Positions 34,891-43,030 of a stretch of DNA of 64,000 nt are shown here, one piece after another. The stretch spans positions 1 through 64,000 of the forward strand of contig CAMDFD010000004.1 of NCBI GenBank assembly GCA_945897365.1, in the 5' to 3' direction. The position numbers were made by a program, and so were the translations under genes. Origin of the DNA: Bordetella parapertussis (GTDB taxonomy: Bacteria; Pseudomonadota; Gammaproteobacteria; Burkholderiales; Burkholderiaceae_B). Numbering within the stretch: the first letter of the stretch is position 1; every line of letters starts with the position of its first letter. The notes beneath the pieces were generated by a model. The model made no database searches, had not been told where the DNA came from, and saw only the letters and a program-made list of their open reading frames with translations.

Positions 34891-35790
34891 TTATTCACCA
34901 CGTGCATCAGGATCGGCGGGTTCAAAACGATAACCCTTAACACTATCCCCGCGTACATAACCACAATGCGGCCAACCAAAATGGACAGGCATGATCAGAG
35001 CATTACGTTCGGCAGCGCGTTTTAAAAATAAAGCTCTCGATGCGCGCGCTTGTTCTGCGTGCGCATCAATCCATGTATTGATATGCGGCATGGCAATTTG
35101 TAAGGGGCTATGCATCACGTCGCCTGCAAAGATTGCCTCTTTGCCCTCAGACTGAAGTCGGAAATGTAGGGAACCAGGCGTGTGCCCTGGCATTGCTTCG
35201 GCCTCCAGACAGCCTGCCACAACATCCCCATCACCAATCAGATCAATCAAACCAGCCTCATACAAGGGCAGCACACTATCCTCAAAGGATCCGCTAATCA
35301 CACCCTTATCACCTTTTAGATAGGCTGCATGAGCATTTTCAAAATCAACCTTCGGCATCAAGTGCCGTGCGTTTGGAAACATCGGCACCCATTTTCCATT
35401 GTCCATCCGTGTGCCCCAACCCACATGATCGGGATGAAAGTGTGTCACGATGACGTGTGTCACAGACTTTGGATCAGCTCCCGCTGCAGCTAACCACAAC
35501 GGCGTTAGTGTATTGAGATTGTTCATGCGCTCAGAGGCGCGTTTTTTATGATTACCCACACCTAAGTCAATCACAATCACTTTGTCATCGATATGCATCA
35601 CCCACAACTGCATCGCGACAATAAACCGCTCCAGACGAATGTTGTAATGATGAGGTGCGAGCCATGAAAGATGAGGTTTGATTTCCTTGACATCGAGCTC
35701 AGGGAAAACAAAGTCTGCTGCGTGGGTTGGACCACTGTACTCAAGAACGTTATAAATCTTTGCTCGACCAATATTGCGTGAATAAATCAT
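34891..35790 (-). CDS. MBL-fold metallo-hydrolase
   Basis: A 299-residue metallo-beta-lactamase-fold protein. The zinc motif is THFHPDHVGWG (about 121-131, HxHxDH), the third His region is AMPGHTPGSLHF (about 200-211), Asp in FAGDVMHSP (about 221-229) and the last His in MPVHFGWPHCG (about 271-281). HxHxDH marks a dinuclear hydrolase; in degradation clusters such enzymes open lactones, cleave thioesters or hydrolyse cyclic amides. It is coupled in the minus-strand cluster after the tandem EthD-like gene. Confidence 0.9.
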   Translation of the reverse strand: MIYSRNIGRAKIYNVLEYSGPTHAADFVFPELDVKEIKPHLSWLAPHHYNIRLERFIVAMQLWVMHIDDKVIVIDLGVGNHKKRASERMNNLNTLTPLWLAAAGADPKSVTHVIVTHFHPDHVGWGTRMDNGKWVPMFPNARHLMPKVDFENAHAAYLKGDKGVISGSFEDSVLPLYEAGLIDLIGDGDVVAGCLEAEAMPGHTPGSLHFRLQSEGKEAIFAGDVMHSPLQIAMPHINTWIDAHAEQARASRALFLKRAAERNALIMPVHFGWPHCGYVRGDSVKGYRFEPADPDARGE

Positions 35791-35814
35791 TTTTCTTTTC
35801 TCCGTGATTTTTTA

Positions 35815-36540
35815 TTATTCGACTTGGCGATAGGTCAAACGCCATTTTGTATCGCGATTTTCCCATGAAGGTGGACCAGATGAAAATGAATTGCCCGCTG
35901 GTTCAGCTGCTAACCTCCCTTGCATGAACGCCTGTGCACGCGCCTCATCTGCAATCCCATACATCGCAACATAATTTGGCACGCCTGGCGCAGGATGCAT
36001 AAACTCGCGCATGCAGCTATAGCGAGCACCACTCACAAAGCCATACCCATTCAATACTTCAGGCACATGCGTACGGTTATAAAACTCGTTGAATTGGGCA
36101 ACCTCTGCTGCGCTGGAACCCACCGCCTCACTCATCCCGACGAGGTACATATAAGGTGAGTCAGTCACTTGTGCTGTCGCGGGATTATTCAATAAATGAC
36201 GCCACATGAGACGCCATTTTGTCTGACGCTTTTGCCAGGCGCTTGGTCCATCACTATAGACAGGTCTTCCGCTGGCAGGGCCATCATTGCGAGAAATATA
36301 GAGTAATGCGGCTGCTTCGCTTTCAATGTCATAGGCCGCCAGAAATCTTGGTCCACGCGGTCCACGAGGGTCGTCTTGCGCAAGCTCATATCGACGTCCG
36401 CGGAGAAATCCTGGATTACCTGCCAAAACCTCTGGTCGATGCGTATTGCTATAAAAACGATTGAAGTCTGCAACATCTGCAGCACTTGTATCAGCAGGAA
36501 TATCCATTCCCACCCAATAGGTAAAGAGTGCATCACTCAT
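35815..36540 (-). CDS. Two-domain EthD-like (dimeric alpha/beta barrel) protein
   Basis: A 241-residue protein with an internal repeat. Unit 1 (about 1-115) has YWVGMDIPADTSAADVADFN, FYSNTHRPEVLAG and ends QTKWRLMWRH; unit 2 (about 125-241) has YLVGMSEAVGSSAAEVAQFN, FYNRTHVPEVLNG and ends DTKWRLTYRQ. Each has the N-x-F/Y-Y-x-x-T-H-x-P-E pattern of EthD/ABM-type domains, which normally pair as dimers; here one chain supplies both halves. ATG 36540 is preferred over upstream codons that overlap the DUF35 gene. Such proteins in aromatic clusters are accessory or isomerase-like. Role unknown. Confidence 0.7.
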   Translation of the reverse strand: MSDALFTYWVGMDIPADTSAADVADFNRFYSNTHRPEVLAGNPGFLRGRRYELAQDDPRGPRGPRFLAAYDIESEAAALLYISRNDGPASGRPVYSDGPSAWQKRQTKWRLMWRHLLNNPATAQVTDSPYMYLVGMSEAVGSSAAEVAQFNEFYNRTHVPEVLNGYGFVSGARYSCMREFMHPAPGVPNYVAMYGIADEARAQAFMQGRLAAEPAGNSFSSGPPSWENRDTKWRLTYRQVE

Positions 36541-36556
36541 TGCATAATCCTTTTGT

Positions 36557-36958
36557 TTAGACTGGCTTAAACATGGGTATACCGGTGCCATTCTCGCTAT
36601 GCTTGAACGTTACTTGTACTTTTTGACCACAGCGGATCGTATCCAAATCACAATCAACAATGTTCGTCAGCATCGTGGGACCCTCCTCCAAGGTGACATA
36701 GGCAATCACATAAGGGACGGGTCCTGAAACACGCGTGACGCTGTAACTGTAAATCGTGCCCGCGCCGTTTGCTTCTTTCCATTCTGTCTTATCACTAAAA
36801 CAAAAGGGGCAGAGTGCGCGTGGATAGTGGTGATACTGGCCACAGTCGTTGCAAAACTTCACCAACAACTTGCCCTTTGTCGCCGCTTCAAAAAATGGCT
36901 CATCGCCATAGTTGAATTTAGGATCGGATATTTTTCTATCTTGGTATGGGGTAGTCAT
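36557..36958 (-). CDS. Zn-ribbon OB-fold protein (DUF35), partner of the thiolase-like protein
   Basis: A 133-residue protein. CNDCGQYHHYPRALCPFC (about 38-55) is the four-Cys zinc ribbon, followed by the OB-fold with GAGTIYSYSVTRV and PYVIAYVTLEEGP. The start MTTPYQDRK at 36958 is preferred; a longer frame to 37204 runs inside the thiolase gene. DUF35 proteins bind acyl-CoA and pair with SCP2-type thiolase-like proteins, as in steroid side-chain degradation (ChsH2/Ltp2), which they activate as aldolases or lyases. It starts 4 bases after the thiolase stop, as expected for a pair. Confidence 0.88.
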   Translation of the reverse strand: MTTPYQDRKISDPKFNYGDEPFFEAATKGKLLVKFCNDCGQYHHYPRALCPFCFSDKTEWKEANGAGTIYSYSVTRVSGPVPYVIAYVTLEEGPTMLTNIVDCDLDTIRCGQKVQVTFKHSENGTGIPMFKPV

Positions 36959-36962
36959 CGAA

Positions 36963-38120
36963 TTATTCTCTTTCCATGATGAGTGTGGCACTACCGTGGC
37001 GCGTACTGAGCGCACCACCTGTCCCGTGTGCAAGCGCGATATCGCAATTTTTGACCTGAACGAGCGGATGCGCTTCGCCACGTAATTGACGAACCGCCTC
37101 GATAATTTTGGTAATACCACCACGATTGACGGGATGGTTATTACACAAGCCTCCCCCGTCTGTATTGAACGGTAATTTACCCACACCAGAGATGAGATTG
37201 CCATCCATCACGAACTTACCACCTTCGCCCTTTTTGCAAAAGCCAAGATCCTCTAGCGTCATGATGACCGTGATCGTAAAACTATCGTAAATTGAGGCGT
37301 ACTTGATATCCTGAGGGGTGACACCCGCTTCAGCAAAAGCGATTGGGCCTGAGCGCACCGCACCGGTATAGGTGATATCGACCTTGCCGCCCATCTGGCC
37401 TTTCGGTGATTCGCCCGCACCAATGAGCTTGACCATTGGGCGCTTGAGTCGCTTGGCGACCTCTGGGCTCACCACGATGACCGCACCTCCACCATCTGTC
37501 ACCACGCAGCAATCCAGGCGGTGCAGAGGATCAGAGATCATAGGTGACTTCAAGACATCCTCAACGGTCACAACCTTTTTGAGATATGCGTTTGGATTGT
37601 GTTGTGCGTGATGTGAGGCGGAAACCTTGACCCAGGCGAGCTGCTCACTCGTTGTCCCGAACTCATGCATATGACGCATGGCGGAGAGCGCATATAAATT
37701 TACAGTGACAGGCCCATAGGGCATTTCAAAGGGCGTATCTGGGATGTTGGAATCTAACTCGCGCACGATCGTCCCTGGTCGACCAAAGCCCGCACAGGTG
37801 ATCAGCGCCACGCTGCATTTACCCGCAGCAATGGCCTCGGCTGCATGCGCAACAAGGTACAAGTAAGAAGACCCACCCGTATTCGTCGAGTCAGAATGCC
37901 TGACGGTCAAACCCATGTAGTCGATCATATTGATCCCACCTAGCCCGCCTGGGGCGTCGGTAGAACAAAAGTAACCATCGACGTCATGAATCGTCAGTCC
38001 CGCATCCTCTAACGCACCCTTCGCACATTCTGCATGCAACTGAGCGAGTGATTTATTTTCAATTTTTCGTGCGGGGTGCTCGTAAATGCCCCCAATGTAG
38101 GCTTTGCCGCGAATGCTCAT
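36963..38120 (-). CDS. SCP2-type thiolase-like protein without the usual Cys
   Basis: A 385-residue thiolase-fold protein. The place of the nucleophile Cys in thiolases reads DSTNTGGSSYLYLVAHAA (about 80-97), so the Cys is replaced. The C-terminal GGLCNNHPVNRGGITKIIEA (about 318-337) and ALAHGTGGALSTRHGSA (about 362-378) keep the His-containing loops of the family. Together with the DUF35 partner next door this fits the Ltp2-like group, which does retro-aldol cleavage of 3-hydroxyacyl-CoA or related chemistry rather than thiolysis. A perfect hairpin (38150-38176) lies 30 bases upstream. Confidence 0.85.
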   Translation of the reverse strand: MSIRGKAYIGGIYEHPARKIENKSLAQLHAECAKGALEDAGLTIHDVDGYFCSTDAPGGLGGINMIDYMGLTVRHSDSTNTGGSSYLYLVAHAAEAIAAGKCSVALITCAGFGRPGTIVRELDSNIPDTPFEMPYGPVTVNLYALSAMRHMHEFGTTSEQLAWVKVSASHHAQHNPNAYLKKVVTVEDVLKSPMISDPLHRLDCCVVTDGGGAVIVVSPEVAKRLKRPMVKLIGAGESPKGQMGGKVDITYTGAVRSGPIAFAEAGVTPQDIKYASIYDSFTITVIMTLEDLGFCKKGEGGKFVMDGNLISGVGKLPFNTDGGGLCNNHPVNRGGITKIIEAVRQLRGEAHPLVQVKNCDIALAHGTGGALSTRHGSATLIMERE

Positions 38121-38149
38121 GCGATGTTGTCTCTGTGAGTATTGAATAA

Positions 38150-38176
38150 CACCCGATTGAACAGCTCAATCGGGTG
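38150..38176. terminator. Perfect hairpin between ridA and thiolase genes
   Basis: CACCCGATTGA and TCAATCGGGTG form a perfect 11-bp stem with loop ACAGC. It lies after the RidA gene (minus strand) and 30 bases before the thiolase start. Only a weak T-run follows on the minus strand, so it may be a partial terminator or a stability hairpin that sets different levels for the two halves of the cluster. The AT-rich 38177-38347 spacer may hold an internal promoter; I see no other gene in it. Confidence 0.55.
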
Positions 38177-38347
38177 CATTACATTTTGTAAATTTTTATA
38201 CCACGGACGTATAGACAAGTAAATCAAATATTAAGACTTGAAGAATTCTTGTCAATATATAAAATTAGCATGCTGTGTTGACGATTAATAGTTGTTTTAT
38301 TGATCAAGTACAGCATGCGAATGAATTCTATTAAAGTACAGCTCTTT

Positions 38348-38722
38348 TTAATTCTTTTTCTCAACAACGAGCTGTATTTCAACCATAAAACCATAATGGA
38401 GCTCTGGCACAGGCACCACTGCTCGAGCAGGCTTATGATTACCAAAAATATCTGCGTAAATCATATTAAACTCTGGCCAGTTCGATACACCGACAATGTA
38501 TGCAGTGCATTGCACCACATCGTTGAGCGTACAGTCTGATGCTTTGAGAATGTTTGCACAATGCTTAAAAGATGCACGTACCTGACGCTCAAAATTATCG
38601 GCCTCCCCTTCGGCGGGTTTGCCAGGTAATACACCAGATACAAAGATCAAATTTCCAGACTGAACAGCATGGCTGTAATGGCCAGCGGGAGCAGGAGTAT
38701 GAGGAGATTGAATGAGCTTCAT
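38348..38722 (-). CDS. RidA (YjgF/UK114) family protein
   Basis: A 124-residue RidA-fold protein. GHYSHAVQSGNLIFVSGVLPGKP (about 14-36), NDVVQCTAYIV (about 68-78) and KPARAVVPVPELHYGFMVEI (about 99-118) are family segments; the Arg in PARAVV matches the substrate-carboxylate-binding Arg of active RidA. RidA hydrolyses reactive enamines/imines; pathway-specific relatives act as 2-aminomuconate deaminases. Its place directly after the molybdenum hydroxylase genes suggests a nitrogen-containing intermediate, which is only an inference. Confidence 0.88.
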   Translation of the reverse strand: MKLIQSPHTPAPAGHYSHAVQSGNLIFVSGVLPGKPAEGEADNFERQVRASFKHCANILKASDCTLNDVVQCTAYIVGVSNWPEFNMIYADIFGNHKPARAVVPVPELHYGFMVEIQLVVEKKN

Positions 38723-38760
38723 TTAGATTATTCCGTTTTAAATTTGACTAAATTTTTAAA

Positions 38761-39327
38761 CTAGCGTGTTGTGTAATAGATAACGAAAGCTGCCGCAATG
38801 ACTGCTAATAATAAAAGCCATCTACCTTGATGCTGCTGGGGTAAAGCAACAGATGAAGGATTCGAAATAGCGTTGTCATTACTTTCACTCATAGTAATTT
38901 TCTCTTTGAATTTTTCAAAGAATAAATCTGCCATTCGCTTTGCCACGCCATCAATTAATCTTGCACCTACTTGAGCAAGTCTTCCACCAACTTGTGCATG
39001 CACAGAGTACGTAAGTTTTGTGTGTTCACCCACCTCTTCCAGCTTAACGACAGCATGACCTTTACCAGAGCCTGCCACGCCACCAGAGCCGTCAAAACTA
39101 ATTTTGTAAGAGTGAGGTGCGATGATATCCGAGAGTAAAAGCTTGCCAGTAAATCTTGAACGGATCGGACCGACCGCAACCTGCATGACTACCTTGTACT
39201 GACTCTCACCAGTCAGGTCAAATGATTCGCACCCGGGCACACACTGACTGAGTATGCTTGGGTCATTGAGCGCTTTCCAAACGATATCACGGGGTAGAAC
39301 GATTATTTGTTCACCTATTAACTCCAC
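38761..39327 (-). CDS. CoxG-like SRPBCC protein with C-terminal membrane anchor
   Basis: A 188-residue protein. Residues 1-145 are the SRPBCC/CoxG domain, with LNDPSILSQCVPGCESFDL (about 21-39) and KISFDGSGGVAGSGKGHAVV. It ends with RWLLLLAVIAAAFVIYYTT, one membrane helix. CoxG-like proteins go with molybdenum hydroxylases and help assemble or attach them to the membrane. It starts 4 bases before the 2Fe-2S subunit gene's end and lies in the same operon. Confidence 0.88.
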   Translation of the reverse strand: MELIGEQIIVLPRDIVWKALNDPSILSQCVPGCESFDLTGESQYKVVMQVAVGPIRSRFTGKLLLSDIIAPHSYKISFDGSGGVAGSGKGHAVVKLEEVGEHTKLTYSVHAQVGGRLAQVGARLIDGVAKRMADLFFEKFKEKITMSESNDNAISNPSSVALPQQHQGRWLLLLAVIAAAFVIYYTTR

Positions 39328-39330
39328 GTT

Positions 39331-39828
39331 TCAACTCCCTTGATTCTGCTGTTGAGGATCTCTGATCCGTTGAGCTGCTACGCGCACAGCCTGAATGATT
39401 TCCGGATAGGCAGCACAGCGGCACAAATTCCCCGACAGATAGTTACGTATTTCAGCGTCTGAGGGATTAGGATTATGCGCAAGCAACTCCTTGCTCATCA
39501 AAATAAAACCCGGTGTACAGAAGCCGCATTGAAAGGCTCCACACTCAATAAAAGCTTGTTGCACCGGATCAAGCTGCCCATGCGCATCCAAGCCCTCAAT
39601 GGTCACCACATCGCAACCATCCAGAGAAACCGCAAGCGTTAAACAACCACTCACGGTCTTACCATCGACAACGATGGTGCAACAACCGCAAAGTCCTTGT
39701 GCACAACTTTCTCGGGCACCGTATAAAAAGAAATTGGAGCGGAGTAACTCTAGTGCGCTTAGATGATTCTGCGTGGACGCTTGAACTTTTTGTCCGTTAA
39801 GGGTAAAGCTGATAGTGATTGTCTGCAT
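39331..39828 (-). CDS. 2Fe-2S subunit of molybdenum hydroxylase
   Basis: A 165-residue xanthine-dehydrogenase-family small subunit. The plant-ferredoxin cluster motif is ESCAQGLCGCCTIVVDG (about 40-56), with a later Cys at SGCLT, and the second cluster is built by CGAFQCGFCTPGF (about 96-108) and LCRCAAYPEII (about 134-144). It passes electrons from the Mo site to the FAD subunit. Length is normal. It lies between the large subunit and the CoxG-like gene. Confidence 0.94.
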   Translation of the reverse strand: MQTITISFTLNGQKVQASTQNHLSALELLRSNFFLYGARESCAQGLCGCCTIVVDGKTVSGCLTLAVSLDGCDVVTIEGLDAHGQLDPVQQAFIECGAFQCGFCTPGFILMSKELLAHNPNPSDAEIRNYLSGNLCRCAAYPEIIQAVRVAAQRIRDPQQQNQGS

Positions 39829-39833
39829 GATCT

Positions 39834-42143
39834 TTACTTTTCAACTTTAAAGAAGTTAGTCTCAGCATTGCGGTGCATTTCACGGCATATCTGCTCGTAC
39901 TTCATCGGTAGCGTTGTCAGTCTGACACCAACCGCATCTTCGATTGCCTCTGCGATCGCAGAAGCGACGCCGAAGGCACTACTCTCCCCGACACCCTTTG
40001 CGCCGTATGGTCCGTTATGCTGGATGGAGTCAACCGCATGTGACGTCATCACATCAGGCACATCATGTATACCTGGAATTTTGTATTCAGAAAATGATGC
40101 ATTGCGCAGTTGACCAATCTCATCAAATACCATCTCCTCATATAAAACCGCACCCAACTGCATAATGGCAGCACCGGTCAGTTGTGAAGTCACAATTGTT
40201 GGATTGAGAGGCGTACCGCAGTCAACAACGTTTTCCATATGCAAAATTTTGAATTTTCCAGTTTCAACGTCTACTTCTACTTCAACGCCTGTCGCACCGA
40301 TCATCCAGTTAGGGGTGATATTGGTGGATTGTCCCGTCGCTTTATCAGGAGAGATGTACTCAGGAACATAGGAACCTACACCCACTATGTTGCCAGCCTG
40401 CATGCCGTATTTTTTTAACAATAACTGTCTAGTGTTCAGTTTTTCAGTCGATGGAACACCCAGAGAGTCAGCAAGCTCTCGCAATTTAGCCAACGCATCT
40501 TGTGCTGCAAACTTGACAGCATGTCCCATATGAAACGTTGAACGAGATCCTAATGTGGCCATATCGTATGGTGTGATATCCGTATCAGGATGAATGACTC
40601 GTACTTTTTGAGGTTCAAGCCCCAACTCCTCTGCCGCAATCATCGCCAAAAGAGTGTCTGAGCCCTGGCCCATATCAACAGTACTTGAGTAAACAAAACA
40701 ACTGCCATCTGCTGCTAAGTTCACCATCGCCATTGAAGTTGTTGGGGCCACCAGCGCCTTAAACCCAATGCTAATTCCTCTCCCTCTCTTGAATTTTTCA
40801 CAACCTCTGTTAAAAGGCTGGTCCCATTTCATCCTTGTCGCGGTCTCATCAAGCACCTGGAGCAACGCCGCATCCTTCATGATCGTACCCGTCGGGTGCG
40901 CGTCACCCTCACGTAGAATGTTCATCCTTCGAAACTCCACCGGATCGATCTTTAGTGAACGCGCGATGATGTCGGCTTGACTTTCATATGCCCAGACTAG
41001 CTGAGGAATACCGAACCCTCTAAATGCTCCGGCGGGAGGTAAGTTTGTATAGACCTGATAAGAATCAATTGACACATTTTTGATGTCATAGGGTCCCGAA
41101 GACGTGAACCCTGATTTTTGTGACACGCGTGGACCAATGTCTGCAAAAGCGCCGCCATTCCACCACACCTCACATTTCCGTCCGAGAATACGCCCTTCTT
41201 TTGATACTGCCGATTTAATAATGAATGATGTCGCATGCTTTGTAATCGTATAGAACTGCTCTTCCATGCTGATCGCGACCCGCACAGGACGCTTAACGAT
41301 CAAGGTCAGTGCCGCCGCCAGTGCCTCAAGCTTAATGTAGAGCTTTGCGCCGAAACCGCCACCTAAAAAAGCGGTTTTAACCCTGACACGATTTTCTTCC
41401 CAACCAAGCAAACGTGCGATTTCAATACGAACAAAGGAAGGACTCTGTGTTGCGGAATGGATGGTCAAGCCTGCATCAGTCAACTCGCCCACGGAAATCA
41501 TCGGTTCGAGCGGAGTGTGCATGAGTTGTTGTGTTTTGAACGTGTGCTCAAATACATGGTCAGCTCTTGCAAACGCAGCCTCAACATCTCCGCAGCGCAA
41601 TTGAAAATCGAGAGCAATATTTGTATTGCGCTTTCCCGCGATGTGCTTAAGATCAGGAAATGTTCCTGCAGGTTTAAGCTGGTCGTGAACAACGATTTCT
41701 GATCGTGCAGCTTCAATCTCATCAAAAACTGCAGGTAACTCTTCATACTCCACTTCAATTAGATGCAAAGCCTCTTCTGCGATATGTAGGTCCTCTGCAA
41801 GTACTGCTGCAACAGGCTCTCCGACGAAGTGAACCTTACCAATCGCAAGAATGGGCTGGTCATGAAATGCAGGCCCATAAAAAGGACTGGGAATAATCTC
41901 ACAAATCTCTTTTGCAGTGATCACAGAATGCACGCCTGGCAATCGCTTTGCGGCTGACGTATCGATCGATATGATCTTGGCGTGCGCGACGCTACTACGA
42001 AGTAGCTTCACTTGCAGCATATTTGGTAGTGTTAAATTATGGATATATTCTGTACGTCCCGTGACTTTAGATATACCTTCAAGTCGATTGGCGCCTTTCG
42101 TGATGAACTTGAGATCTTTTTTAATTAAATCAGTGTTCTGCAT
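39834..42143 (-). CDS. Molybdopterin-binding large subunit of molybdenum hydroxylase
   Basis: A 769-residue XDH-family catalytic subunit. It carries the MCD- or MPT-cofactor segments GGGFGAKLYIKLEALAA (about 261-277), PPAGAFRGFGIPQLVWA (about 376-392), DMGQGSDTLLAMIAAEELGL (about 489-508), TLGSRSTFHMG and the catalytic Glu loop YGAKGVGESSAFG (about 722-734). The active-site loop reads AGAFRGFG, not the AYRCSFR of CO dehydrogenase, so it is a carbon hydroxylase, not a CODH. ATG 42143 is preferred, with AGGAG six bases before it; 42161 also possible. It inserts OH from water at an electron-poor ring or aldehyde carbon. Confidence 0.94.
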   Translation of the reverse strand: MQNTDLIKKDLKFITKGANRLEGISKVTGRTEYIHNLTLPNMLQVKLLRSSVAHAKIISIDTSAAKRLPGVHSVITAKEICEIIPSPFYGPAFHDQPILAIGKVHFVGEPVAAVLAEDLHIAEEALHLIEVEYEELPAVFDEIEAARSEIVVHDQLKPAGTFPDLKHIAGKRNTNIALDFQLRCGDVEAAFARADHVFEHTFKTQQLMHTPLEPMISVGELTDAGLTIHSATQSPSFVRIEIARLLGWEENRVRVKTAFLGGGFGAKLYIKLEALAAALTLIVKRPVRVAISMEEQFYTITKHATSFIIKSAVSKEGRILGRKCEVWWNGGAFADIGPRVSQKSGFTSSGPYDIKNVSIDSYQVYTNLPPAGAFRGFGIPQLVWAYESQADIIARSLKIDPVEFRRMNILREGDAHPTGTIMKDAALLQVLDETATRMKWDQPFNRGCEKFKRGRGISIGFKALVAPTTSMAMVNLAADGSCFVYSSTVDMGQGSDTLLAMIAAEELGLEPQKVRVIHPDTDITPYDMATLGSRSTFHMGHAVKFAAQDALAKLRELADSLGVPSTEKLNTRQLLLKKYGMQAGNIVGVGSYVPEYISPDKATGQSTNITPNWMIGATGVEVEVDVETGKFKILHMENVVDCGTPLNPTIVTSQLTGAAIMQLGAVLYEEMVFDEIGQLRNASFSEYKIPGIHDVPDVMTSHAVDSIQHNGPYGAKGVGESSAFGVASAIAEAIEDAVGVRLTTLPMKYEQICREMHRNAETNFFKVEK

Positions 42144-43017
42144 GATCGGCTCCTGCTCCATTTTTTTTCATTGCAGCATTGATCACTCGTCCTACATAAA
42201 TACTGATTAAATGTTTTTTATACGCAGCAGATCCGTGTGTGTCATCAGCGATTTCTAAAGTTTGTGCGGACTCAATACCTGCTGTATGTAATAACTTTTC
42301 ACTGACAGTTGCACCTGTCAATAACTGCTCAGCGATTGTCAAACGTGTGGGTCTGTCTGTCGCGGCACCAACGATCAAACGAATATTTTCAATCGTATCG
42401 CCACTAGATTGAAGACTCACACCTATACCTAGTGCGGGCCAGTCATGTGACACGCGTGTCGTCACTTTCATATAAGCCGCAAGCTGCTGTCCCATCGGCG
42501 GCACGATGATCTCAGAGATCAACTCATCTGCAAGCAGAACTGTTTCGTAATAACCTGTACACAAAACGTCGACCGATATTTCCCTCGATCCTCTAGGGCT
42601 TGTTGCGATGAGCCGAGCATTCAATACGCTCAACACGGGGGGGAGGTCCATATGTGGATCGCCATGCGCTAAATTTCCACCAATTGTCGCCACATTTCGC
42701 ACACGCGGATTAGAGAGAGCTCGAAAGGCGCGAGTCAGCACAGGCCAACCTTTTTCGACAATCGTGGAGTGTTCGAGATCAGTTAATCGACTCAGGGCGC
42801 CTATCACTAACTCTCCAGCATGATTAATGCTGATCTCACGATGTTTCCCTCCGATTCTATGCAAACTGATGAGCCTCGTAGGTCGCATCACACCGGCTTT
42901 CATCATTAGCATGATTGCAGTTCCGCCACCTACGGGACGTACATTCGGATCATCAGGATCAAGTAACTCAATCGCATGCTCGAACGTCTGCGGTACTACG
43001 TATTCAAAAGGAGCCAT
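42130..43017 (-). CDS. FAD-binding middle subunit of molybdenum hydroxylase
   Basis: A 295-residue CoxM/XdhB-like protein. The N-terminal FAD_binding_5 region has VRPVGGGTAIMLMMKAGVM (about 26-44), ATIGGNLAHGDPHMDLPPVL (about 105-124) and a C-terminal CO_deh_flav_C part. It transfers electrons from the iron-sulfur subunit to the acceptor. Start is ATG 43017 (MAPFEYVVP) after GAGGTAAGG; it overlaps the large subunit by 14 bases, so the genes are coupled. Confidence 0.93.
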   Translation of the reverse strand: MAPFEYVVPQTFEHAIELLDPDDPNVRPVGGGTAIMLMMKAGVMRPTRLISLHRIGGKHREISINHAGELVIGALSRLTDLEHSTIVEKGWPVLTRAFRALSNPRVRNVATIGGNLAHGDPHMDLPPVLSVLNARLIATSPRGSREISVDVLCTGYYETVLLADELISEIIVPPMGQQLAAYMKVTTRVSHDWPALGIGVSLQSSGDTIENIRLIVGAATDRPTRLTIAEQLLTGATVSEKLLHTAGIESAQTLEIADDTHGSAAYKKHLISIYVGRVINAAMKKNGAGADHAEH

Positions 43018-43030
43018 CTCAACCTTACCT

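Noticed and set aside
34853..34979. Longer N-terminus for the Bug gene at 33897
   Set aside because: It would overlap the MBL gene and hide the signal peptide inside the protein.
36958..37204. Longer N-terminus for the DUF35 gene
   Set aside because: The added residues run inside the thiolase gene in another frame and have no DUF35 similarity.
38177..38347. Small genes in the AT-rich gap between RidA and thiolase
   Set aside because: Frames there have no family text, no ribosome-binding sites and low-complexity composition.
39331..43017. Aerobic carbon monoxide dehydrogenase (coxMSL)
   Set aside because: The large subunit has AGAFRGFG where true CODH has the AYRCSFR loop with its Cys, and no CODH accessory genes beyond a CoxG-like one are present.
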